DNA of 5,622 bases, taken from contig DAIEPN010000255.1 in assembly GCA_027348355.1 (NCBI GenBank), positions 1 to 5,622 on the forward strand, in the 5' to 3' direction. The position numbers and the translations under genes are program-made. Shown piece after piece: positions 1 through 5,520 of the stretch. This DNA comes from Chlamydiota bacterium. GTDB taxonomy: Bacteria > Chlamydiota > Chlamydiia > Chlamydiales > Rhabdochlamydiaceae. Numbering within the stretch: position 1 is the stretch's first letter; every line of letters starts with the position of its first letter. Below the pieces are notes generated by a model. It was given only the letters and a program-made list of their open reading frames with translations. It was not told where the DNA came from and ran no database searches.

Positions 1-1240
1 CAACTTGTCTATTGTCTTGCTCAAAAAAATAGGGACCAACAGAGGGGTTTTGATTTTCACTATCAGTCATGTCTGTTAAACGTTCTAAATCTTGAAGAGC
101 TTCAAAAAAATTCATATTTTCTTGTAGTACATCCAGCTCAGCTTGATCGAGTTCATTACATTTTACGAGCAAGTCCACAATAGGGATCATTTGTTTTTGG
201 ATGGTAAAAGAGTGCCTTATGAGATCTCTACTTTCTGCTACTTGCACCTCTTCTTTTAGAAGGGCCAATTTTCCTTTCAAAATGGCTTTTTCTTCTTCAA
301 CGACTTTTGGCCAATTTTGCGCAGCATCAGTACATCTTTTTTCACATTTTTGGAGTTGAGCGATCTCTTCTCGCAAAGTTTGTTTTTCATTTTCTAAAGG
401 AAAAGGTTCAAGGAATCTTAAGGCTTTTTCAAAGCTTGCAGCGGCTTCCTTATAAAATCTTGCAGCTTCTTTAAGATTGTTGATTGCGGAGTCTATTTCA
501 TAAATTGATCTTGGAGAGTTTTCTCTTTGATAAGCTTGGGTAATATTTTTCTCTTCGGTTTGACAAATAACAATAGAAATTTCCAATGCTGCATTTTGTT
601 TTCCAGTTCGTAAATTAAATAAAGTGCTTTCCAGATTTGTTTGAAAGGTTTGTAAGCCTCCAGGATAGTAATCACCCATAGAACATATAGAACGAACCCT
701 ATTTAGTAGTTCTTCACATGGCTGGATAGCATTCTGTGCGGCAATAAGCACTTCGCTTAGGGCGTTAATTTTGGCCTGGCCTGTCAGATTTTTTGCTTGT
801 TCTGTCTTCGTATTAAATTGATCTATCCACTGATCTATCTGATTTTTTCTAGGGTTATTAAAATTGTCGAATTCGGAACTCCAATGTTCATAAAGCCATT
901 TCAATCTTTTATTACAATAGATACTTTCTTCCTCAATATTTTTCCCTTTAGTAAGGCGCCATATCTTTTGCTGTATATGTTTAAGATCATAGAGGTTGTC
1001 TAAAATTTCATTGTAGTATCCAATAGCTTTGTTACAGCAACTGACCCCCTTGCTGAAAAGGGCATCGATTTCGGAATCGTTGTTAGGTTTGTGATTCTTA
1101 TACTTATGGATGCATTTTTTAAAATCTTGCTTCTGTTCAATAGCCTGTTTTTCAATTTTATTACATTCATTCTTAGATAATTTTGCATGCAAAACAAGAG
1201 GGAATAGCAGAAATAAGAAAAGAAAGAAGATATTTTTCAT
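1..1240 (-). CDS. Secreted helical hypothetical protein, C-terminus cut by left edge
   Basis: An open frame reads without a stop from ATG at 1240 down to base 2, giving 413 residues with the C-terminus outside the window. Residues 1-19 form a clear signal peptide: a Lys near the start, a Phe/Leu-rich core and an LHA-KL cleavage-like site. The mature part is charged, Gln/Glu/Lys-rich and predicted by eye to be almost entirely helical. Residues about 254-280 look TPR-like or coiled-coil (AARFYKEAAASFEKAL), and about 285-350 form a strong Glu/Lys heptad-like stretch. There are 11 cysteines, including a CxxxC pair at 299 and 303. A purine-rich AAGAGAG lies 5 bases upstream of the ATG (1246-1252), supporting this start. 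I do not recognise a named family. Large exported helical proteins of this style are common in environmental chlamydiae, so an envelope or host-interface role is possible but is inference only. Confidence 0.82.
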   Translation of the reverse strand, partial: MKNIFFLFLFLLFPLVLHAKLSKNECNKIEKQAIEQKQDFKKCIHKYKNHKPNNDSEIDALFSKGVSCCNKAIGYYNEILDNLYDLKHIQQKIWRLTKGKNIEEESIYCNKRLKWLYEHWSSEFDNFNNPRKNQIDQWIDQFNTKTEQAKNLTGQAKINALSEVLIAAQNAIQPCEELLNRVRSICSMGDYYPGGLQTFQTNLESTLFNLRTGKQNAALEISIVICQTEEKNITQAYQRENSPRSIYEIDSAINNLKEAARFYKEAAASFEKALRFLEPFPLENEKQTLREEIAQLQKCEKRCTDAAQNWPKVVEEEKAILKGKLALLKEEVQVAESRDLIRHSFTIQKQMIPIVDLLVKCNELDQAELDVLQENMNFFEALQDLERLTDMTDSENQNPSVGPYFFEQDNRQV

Positions 1241-1290
1241 ACAGACTCTCTTTTATTAGAAAGTGGAATGTTAAGATTTTTTAAAGATAA

Positions 1291-1319
1291 ATAATCCTAG
1301 AAAAATTTCATATTGTCTA
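1291..1319 (-). promoter_or_regulatory. Candidate sigma-70-type promoter for the left secreted gene
   Basis: On the minus strand a TAGACA box (1314-1319; five of six bases match TTGACA) is followed after exactly 17 bases by GATTAT (1291-1296; four of six match TATAAT). Transcription would begin near 1284, giving a leader of about 44 bases before the ATG at 1240. Spacing and position are good. AT-rich DNA yields such matches by chance, so this remains a candidate. Confidence 0.42.
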
Positions 1320-1420
1320 GCTATTTTTTACTTTCTGTCTTTGTGAGCATATGGTTTTAAAAAATATAAGAACTTTATAAAGGCATGAGAGCCAGTTGGG
1401 CAGTAATTGATGGTAAGCTT

Positions 1421-1432
1421 TAATTTAAATTA
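1421..1432. repeat. Perfect 12-bp palindrome TAATTTAAATTA
   Basis: TAATTTAAATTA reads identically on both strands. It lies about 180 bases upstream of the left secreted gene, outside its candidate core promoter. It could be a protein-binding site or simply a chance product of AT-rich sequence. Confidence 0.35.
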
Positions 1433-1462
1433 TACACTACAACGCCGTGTACTACGGAAATG

Positions 1463-1534
1463 GACCTAAAACGAGGAGCAGGTCATAAAAACTGGGACCT
1501 CAATATAGGTTGGATTTAAGATAGGGACAAGGTC
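1463..1534. repeat. Cluster of GACCT/AGGTC inverted repeats
   Basis: GACCT occurs at 1463-1467 and 1496-1500, and its complement AGGTC at 1480-1484 and 1530-1534, with a partial AGGT at 1507-1510. Adjacent copies can pair as a 5-bp stem with a 12-base loop (1463-1484), and as ACCT/AGGT with a 6-base loop (1497-1510). A mutually exclusive pairing joins 1480-1484 with 1496-1500. The stretch is more GC-rich than its surroundings. It may be a structured RNA element, a protein-binding array or a remnant of a dispersed repeat. Nothing in the sequence decides between these. Confidence 0.4.
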
Positions 1535-1752
1535 AGAAGTTTTGATATTTTCCACTTTTCCTCATAATCCAATTCCCTTTATTGACAATCTTTCAAATAC
1601 TCCTTTGCTTTAGTGCTATCTTTAGCATGTGAGCCTTTATCATAACTATAAAGTAACAATATGGTCGTATTTTATTCCTTCGTAATAAAGACCGTAAAGA
1701 ATTCTGAGCTTACAAAAGCTGCCTTCTATAGTTTTGCAATCTCTAAAGATTT

Positions 1753-2502
1753 CTAACTTAAGGCAACTACAGTTGCATTTCTTCCTGTTATCTTTTCTCT
1801 TCGATAGGAGAAAAAGTCCTCTGCATTTTCATAGGTGCAAACAGAGGCGACTTCAATGTGATTGGGTAAAATCCCAGCTTGCAGAAGTTGATGCTTACTA
1901 ATTTCCCAAAAATCAAAGTAATAGGGTGTTTTCTGGAAGGGATAAAAGCTTTCAGGAAGCTCTTGTTTGTAATTAATGAATTCAGCGTGATTGGGCCCTA
2001 AACTTGGAGAAATACATACTAAGAGATCTTTAGGGCTGCATCCAAGTTCTTCGAGCTTTTTAATCGTTTCTCCATAGATGTTCTGGACACTACCGCGCCA
2101 TCCGCAGTGGGCATTCGCGATGATTCTTTTTTTAGGATCTACAAAAATAGCTGCTTGGCAGTCAGCGTGTCTGATCACGAGGCCTATCTGAGAAGTTTTT
2201 GTATAAAAAGCGTCGGTATTTTCCGTGCAGGTAGGAGATCTTTCGTTGATTGGAGTAATACAGGTTTGGTGGACTTGTTTTCCGAAGATCAGCTTTGGGA
2301 CTTGTAAGATTTGGGAAATCTTCTCTAGATTGGCCCTAACATGATTTGGATCATCTCCTACATCTTCACTGACATTTAGAGTGTTAAATGGTTTTTGACT
2401 TACTCCTCCAGAACGGAGGAAAACCCCATGTACAATCCCAGGGATGTTTTGTAGGAGAGAAAATTCAAGCCAAGAAATTCCATTCTGAGTTTTACGTATC
2501 AT
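1753..2502 (-). CDS. pgeF: Peptidoglycan editing factor, YfiH/laccase-domain family
   Basis: The 249-residue product is full length for the YfiH/PgeF family (DUF152, multicopper polyphenol oxidase-like domain). The family's metal-site residues are present: His78 in GKQVHQ, Cys115 in RHADCQAA and His132 in NAHCGWRG. The C-terminal signature CTYENAEDFFSYRRE (222-236) is followed by the usual TGRNATVVAL ending. In E. coli this cytoplasmic enzyme removes L-serine wrongly joined to UDP-MurNAc, keeping L-alanine at position 1 of the peptidoglycan stem. Relatives, including human FAMIN/LACC1, act on purine nucleosides, so substrate range is uncertain. The ATG at 2502 has only a weak GGA about 8 bases upstream but gives the family-typical N-terminus. 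It lies 47 bases after the F-box/LRR gene on the same strand and is probably cotranscribed with it. The 47-base spacer contains a 10-bp palindrome (TGTAATTACA, 2522-2531). Confidence 0.93.
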   Translation of the reverse strand: MIRKTQNGISWLEFSLLQNIPGIVHGVFLRSGGVSQKPFNTLNVSEDVGDDPNHVRANLEKISQILQVPKLIFGKQVHQTCITPINERSPTCTENTDAFYTKTSQIGLVIRHADCQAAIFVDPKKRIIANAHCGWRGSVQNIYGETIKKLEELGCSPKDLLVCISPSLGPNHAEFINYKQELPESFYPFQKTPYYFDFWEISKHQLLQAGILPNHIEVASVCTYENAEDFFSYRREKITGRNATVVALS

Positions 2503-2549
2503 GGTATTATTCCAAATTCTATGTAATTACAGTGTATCTACATTCTCAC

Positions 2550-3326
2550 TTAAGACAAAATGATTTCTAATCCTTCCTTACTTGTAAGTTCTTCGGGGAT
2601 CATGGAAATGGGATTATTTTCTATGTTAACTACTCTTAAGTTTGGTAATGCTGCAAGTTCAATGGGAAGAGTCAGCAGAGAATTCCCTTGCAGAAGTAGA
2701 GTTGTAAGGCTTGTAAAATAATGAATTTCAGGAGGAAGAGAGAGGAGGTTAGCTTCCTGAAGATCAAGGATTGTAATAGACCAAAGATCTGTATCATTTT
2801 TTATCCAATTCCTAAGATGAACTGCTTTTTCATTTACATTTAAGTTATTGAACTTGGTTTTCTCTAGCTCTTCCTTTGCAAACTCTATGCGTTCCAGGAA
2901 TCGGATAAGAACCATACTTTCTTCAAAGGTACGTATTTCTTGAAGTCTAATTGGGTCAAAAAGAGAGGAAGTGGCGTGTAAAGTGTTTGGTAGCTGATTG
3001 TTACTTGAGAGAGATTTAACCCTAGTTACATAAATGTGCCAGACGTGATTGAAAATCTTGGAAGAGGTGTCTAATTTAAGATCCCTGACCAAAATGCTTT
3101 TCGGAATAGCGTGGCTATATTGGAGAATTTCATACTCTTTAGAAGATCGTTTATAGGCATCGACATCTCTCAAGCCTATAGAATGACTCAGTGCGTGTAA
3201 GAAGGATAGTTTAGCATGATCAGTAGCTTCGTTGAATCTTTTGCAGACGCTTGCATATTTGGTATCTCCTGTAAAGGAGATGATGTAAGCTAAGAGTTCT
3301 AGAGGGATGCACTCGGTTATAATCAT
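2550..3326 (-). CDS. F-box-like and leucine-rich repeat protein, putative host-directed effector
   Basis: The 258-residue product has no signal peptide. Residues about 6-40 resemble a compact F-box: IPLELLAYIISF, then YASVCKRFNEATD, matching the LPxELxxxIxSFL...VCKRFxxxxxD pattern but with a shortened middle. A helical linker of about 140 residues follows. The C-terminus carries three leucine-rich repeats of 23-24 residues (about 182-251) of the LPxEI type: LDLQEANLLSLPPEI, LLLQGNSLLTLPIEL and VNIENNPISMIPEEL. In eukaryotes the F-box binds Skp1 in SCF ubiquitin ligases while LRRs select the target. Amoeba-associated chlamydiae encode many such proteins, thought to be delivered into the host. 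Secretion and Skp1 binding are inferred here, not shown. There is no clear Shine-Dalgarno site. The start is chosen because the F-box begins at residue 6 and a -10-like box lies about 40 bases upstream. Confidence 0.82.
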   Translation of the reverse strand: MIITECIPLELLAYIISFTGDTKYASVCKRFNEATDHAKLSFLHALSHSIGLRDVDAYKRSSKEYEILQYSHAIPKSILVRDLKLDTSSKIFNHVWHIYVTRVKSLSSNNQLPNTLHATSSLFDPIRLQEIRTFEESMVLIRFLERIEFAKEELEKTKFNNLNVNEKAVHLRNWIKNDTDLWSITILDLQEANLLSLPPEIHYFTSLTTLLLQGNSLLTLPIELAALPNLRVVNIENNPISMIPEELTSKEGLEIILS

Positions 3327-3363
3327 TTGTAAAGTTAAGATGTAAGACGATTTAGACCGCGAT

Positions 3364-3369
3364 AGTATA
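3364..3369 (-). promoter_or_regulatory. Candidate -10 box for the F-box/LRR-pgeF unit
   Basis: On the minus strand TATACT (five of six match TATAAT) would place the transcription start near 3357, about 30 bases before the ATG at 3326. No good -35 box lies at 16-18 bases. The element shares the 132-base divergent region with the plus-strand promoter for the gene at 3459. Confidence 0.3.
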
Positions 3370-3385
3370 TAGTTAGATTTTTGAT

Positions 3386-3414
3386 TTCTAGAATTTTCCC
3401 ATTTAGGCTATAAA
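3386..3414 (+). promoter_or_regulatory. Candidate promoter for the exported protein gene
   Basis: TATAAA (3409-3414; five of six) is preceded at 17 bases by a poor -35, TTCTAG (3386-3391). A better -35, TTGATT (3381-3386), is 22 bases away, which is too far. Transcription would begin near 3421. The -10 box overlaps the upstream in-frame ATG at 3414, so that ATG would not be in the message. This supports the start at 3459. Confidence 0.35.
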
Positions 3415-3447
3415 TGACTGTTTGTTGTAGTATTTTTCTATTCCAGC

Positions 3448-3452
3448 AGGGG
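3448..3452 (+). promoter_or_regulatory. Ribosome binding site deciding the start at 3459
   Basis: AGGGG lies 6 bases before the ATG at 3459. It is the best Shine-Dalgarno-like site in the window and favours this start over the in-frame ATG at 3414. Confidence 0.6.
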
Positions 3453-3458
3453 TGCGAA

Positions 3459-4127
3459 ATGAAAAAGATATGGTTTTTAGTAAAAAGTCTTGGTAAAAGA
3501 CTAAACTACACGCTATTTTATACAATTCTTCTTTTCACTTCCGCTTCTTTATTTTCATTTGAACCTCAAAGAGATCTGACTGAGCGGAGTGATTCTTACG
3601 AATGTAAGAGGGTTTTGCGTTATTTTGATTCTTTGAATGAAAATACTTCAGTTGAAGAGATGGTAGATTTTTTAGTAAGTCTAAAGACTTCTTTAGTAGC
3701 TAAAGGATATCACCCTCGTAATCTTACCGAACTTTCAATCTATTTTAAGGAGAAGTTTCTTGAACATGGGATTGAACTTCAGGAAAGAGAATTTGAAAAG
3801 ATTTATCACCTAATCGAAAGAAAAGAAGCTACCACCCACCCTTACAATTTTCAAAGAGCCTCTTCCAAAAGCTTTGCATATAAAATTAAAAGAGCAAATG
3901 ATAGGGATGATAAAGAAAATGAACCCAAAATTCCTCCTAAGGTAGTAGTAGGTCTTTTTAAATGTATGGCGGGAGGGCTTCTTTGTGTAGTGCCGACCCC
4001 TTTTGCACAAACAGTTGGAACGGGACTTATACTCAACGGTATTAATGATTGCATCAATGCTACGAGCGAGCGTTTTGAGATCCACGCAATGCAGCGTAAA
4101 AAAGAAGAGAAAATAAAAATAGACTAA
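3459..4127 (+). CDS. Exported hypothetical protein with Gly-rich hydrophobic C-terminal segment
   Basis: I do not recognise this 222-residue protein. The ATG at 3459 is preferred because AGGGG (3448-3452) lies 6 bases upstream. The protein from there opens with a classic signal sequence: basic residues at 2-14, then a hydrophobic core at about 18-32 and possible cleavage near LFS-FEP. An in-frame ATG at 3414 would add 15 residues but coincides with the -10 box. The mature part is charged and helical to about residue 158. Residues 162-197 then form a hydrophobic, glycine-rich segment in two arms split by a PTP turn (VVVGLFKCMAGGLLCVV, then FAQTVGTGLILNGI), and a basic Lys-rich tail follows. 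The two-arm hairpin could insert in a membrane, somewhat like the bilobed segments of chlamydial inclusion membrane proteins. However, it is short, and Inc proteins usually lack a cleavable signal. It is the only gene in its direction before the separately promoted protease gene. Confidence 0.75.
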   Translation: MKKIWFLVKSLGKRLNYTLFYTILLFTSASLFSFEPQRDLTERSDSYECKRVLRYFDSLNENTSVEEMVDFLVSLKTSLVAKGYHPRNLTELSIYFKEKFLEHGIELQEREFEKIYHLIERKEATTHPYNFQRASSKSFAYKIKRANDRDDKENEPKIPPKVVVGLFKCMAGGLLCVVPTPFAQTVGTGLILNGINDCINATSERFEIHAMQRKKEEKIKID

Positions 4128-4144
4128 AAGAGGTTTTTAGAATG

Positions 4145-4173
4145 TTTACCCATTTTACAGTTTTTGGTATAAA
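4145..4173 (+). promoter_or_regulatory. Candidate promoter with inverted repeat over the -10 box
   Basis: TTTACC (4145-4150; four of six match TTGACA) and TATAAA (4168-4173; five of six match TATAAT) are separated by exactly 17 bases. The start of transcription would be near 4180, giving a leader of about 20 bases before the protease gene. A perfect inverted repeat, TTGGT-ATAA-ACCAA (4164-4177), is centred on the -10 box and could be an operator. Confidence 0.45.
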
Positions 4174-4199
4174 CCAACCGATTTAAATTCCAGAGGCTT

Positions 4200-5084
4200 A
4201 TGTTAGATATTTACTTTCTTATCGTGAACTTTCCTCTTAAGATGTTTTCTTTTTTTGCATTTTTTGTTGGGACACTCAGCCTTTGGGTGAAGAAAACGGC
4301 GCTTATTTGGGGGTCTTTTTTTACCTTAAGCTTAGCCCTTGCCTATCAAAGCGGACTTATTGAAGTAACAGCGCTTGTCCCCATTGTAGTCCTTGGCTTC
4401 TTGCAGTGGATGCTCAAATACAATCTTAGAGGAGTAGCAAGGTTTGTGATAGTTACAGCGGCAGTCCTTGTCTCTCTTGGGCTTTGGATGCATAAATTTC
4501 CCGGGTTTCATAATTGGAAGGTTATGGAAGATACGCTAAGCCCCGGAGCTATTTCTTATAGGCTCTGGATGAACTATGATAAGCCATGGGTTGGGATATT
4601 TCCGCTGGCTTTCCTCCTCCCTCTCGTATCCTCTTGGCAAGAGTTTCGAAAAGTTATAAAAATGTCTTTTCCATGGGTTGCCCTTTCTGTCATAATCATG
4701 TTTTCTCTTGGTTTTTTTACAGGGATCATAAAATACGATCCTAAACTCCCAGATATGACGGCCGCCTTCATGATTGTGAATTTTTTTCTCGTCGCCATTC
4801 CCGAAGAAGCTTTTATGCGGGGGTTTGTGCAAAGAGAGCTTTGCGATTTTTTGGGGAAGGGAGTGCTTTGGCAAGTTTTAGGTATAGTAGCCACTTCTGT
4901 GCTTTTTACAGCTCTACATGTTTTTTGGATTAGTGATCCACGGTTTTTGACGCTTGTCTTTGTAGCCGGACTCGTATTCGGAGGAATTTATCAATATACA
5001 AAAGCAATTGAATCTAGCATTTTGGCCCATTTTCTCTTCAATGCTTGCCATTTTCTGTTTTTTACTTATCCAGTCCTTAAGTAG
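4200..5084 (+). CDS. CPBP (Rce1/Abi-like) family intramembrane protease
   Basis: This 294-residue polytopic membrane protein has roughly eight or nine hydrophobic segments. The three CPBP motifs are intact in the C-terminal half: EEAFMR (Glu202, Glu203, Arg207), FTALH (His240) and HFLFN (His277, Asn281). In Rce1-type enzymes the glutamates and histidines form the active site for intramembrane peptide cleavage. Bacterial members serve in bacteriocin self-immunity, protein maturation or undefined membrane roles, so the substrate here is unknown. The N-terminal 130 residues are additional membrane segments not part of the core domain. AGAGG lies only 3 bases before the ATG at 4200, which is tight. 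A second ATG at 4242 (residue 15) is a possible alternative start. The gene is visibly richer in G and C than its neighbours. Its stop faces that of the minus-strand gene, 10 bases away, with no obvious terminator between. Confidence 0.88.
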   Translation: MLDIYFLIVNFPLKMFSFFAFFVGTLSLWVKKTALIWGSFFTLSLALAYQSGLIEVTALVPIVVLGFLQWMLKYNLRGVARFVIVTAAVLVSLGLWMHKFPGFHNWKVMEDTLSPGAISYRLWMNYDKPWVGIFPLAFLLPLVSSWQEFRKVIKMSFPWVALSVIIMFSLGFFTGIIKYDPKLPDMTAAFMIVNFFLVAIPEEAFMRGFVQRELCDFLGKGVLWQVLGIVATSVLFTALHVFWISDPRFLTLVFVAGLVFGGIYQYTKAIESSILAHFLFNACHFLFFTYPVLK

Positions 5085-5094
5085 GTAAGATGGG

Positions 5095-5427
5095 CTATAT
5101 CTTTAGAAAACTAATTCCCCACGTTTGACGCGCGAAAGATCCTTTAGGTTGAATAGTATAAAAATCTCTGCCTTCTTGTTTTTTTTCGGTATATACTCTG
5201 CAAATCACCTTATCTTGTACCCCTTCTATAGTATAAGTCCCTTCTATCGTCCTTTTGATAGGGTTAAAGGTGTGAAGTTCAATTTCCACTACTTTTGGGC
5301 CAAAGTGTGCTATGAATTTTTTCTCGCCAGTAGGGCATTCCTTTAAGGAGATTTCTTCTCCTTGATCAAAATTTACTGGATGAAACCACGCTTTGGTTGA
5401 CGTTAAAGGAGATATAAATTGATTCAT
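5095..5427 (-). CDS. Small hypothetical protein, probably beta-rich, downstream of Hsp20 gene
   Basis: I do not recognise this family. The ATG at 5427 gives 110 residues. The frame stays open further upstream, and an in-frame GTG at 5460 would add 11 residues (MARKNLKQSCH). Neither start has a Shine-Dalgarno site, and I prefer the ATG. There is no signal peptide or membrane segment. Alternating hydrophobic and polar residues (VEIELHTF, TIEGTYTIEG, KVICRVYT, DFYTIQPKG) suggest a compact beta-sheet protein ending in GISFLKI. There is one cysteine near residue 28 and another in KVICRVY. It lies 93 bases after the Hsp20-like gene on the same strand, so a shared transcript and a stress-related role are possible but unproven. 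Plausible coding is supported by an uninterrupted frame over the full length and a protein-like composition. Confidence 0.65.
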   Translation of the reverse strand: MNQFISPLTSTKAWFHPVNFDQGEEISLKECPTGEKKFIAHFGPKVVEIELHTFNPIKRTIEGTYTIEGVQDKVICRVYTEKKQEGRDFYTIQPKGSFARQTWGISFLKI

Positions 5428-5520
5428 ATGACAACTTTGTTTTAAGTTCTTTCTTGCCACAGTAAAACTATGAGGGCGGAAATATCCCGACCTTTTATTT
5501 CTAGAATCTTAGGATGAAAA

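Larger units (their letters stand above)
1241..1752. other. 512-base stretch without a convincing gene
   Basis: This gap separates the end of pgeF from the start of the left secreted gene. It holds the candidate promoter at 1291-1319, a 12-bp palindrome at 1421-1432 and a cluster of short inverted repeats at 1463-1534. Two short frames without good starts may be decayed coding sequence. One is on the plus strand, 1424-1517, ending in GHKNWDLNIGWI before a stop. The other is on the minus strand, 1579-1671, ending in KAKEYLKDCQ before a stop. Neither matches a family I recognise. No tRNA, riboswitch or strong terminator with a T-run is visible downstream of pgeF. Confidence 0.6.

Noticed and set aside
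1707..1720. AGCTT-ACAA-AAGCT hairpin as a pgeF terminator
   Set aside because: The stem is only 5 bp and is mostly A-T, with no T-run after it in the direction of pgeF transcription.
3414..3458. Longer N-terminus for the exported protein starting at ATG 3414
   Set aside because: That ATG overlaps a TATAAA -10 box and has no Shine-Dalgarno site, and the added residues precede a normal signal peptide. The ATG at 3459 has AGGGG at the right distance.
3618..4050. Exported protein as a classical inclusion membrane (Inc) protein
   Set aside because: The hydrophobic region is short and glycine-rich rather than a 40-60 residue bilobed segment. The protein also appears to start with a cleavable signal peptide, which Inc proteins normally lack.
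3810..4085. Minus-strand open frames opposite the exported protein gene
   Set aside because: They have Arg/Lys- or Pro/Ser-rich composition and no start signal, and they lie fully within the plus-strand gene that has a ribosome binding site and signal peptide.
4536..4894. Two minus-strand open frames of over 100 codons inside the protease gene
   Set aside because: They are antisense to a gene with all catalytic motifs intact, and their translations are basic and low in protein-like pattern. They are shadows of the coding frame.
5428..5460. GTG start at 5460 for the small minus-strand protein
   Set aside because: It has no ribosome binding site, and its 11 extra residues are basic and look unlike the rest. 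The ATG at 5427 is simpler, although the frame is open and the GTG cannot be excluded.
5470..5495. GGGCGG...CCCGACC stretch as an Hsp20 terminator
   Set aside because: The arms pair over only three bases with mismatches inside, and no T-run follows on the minus strand.
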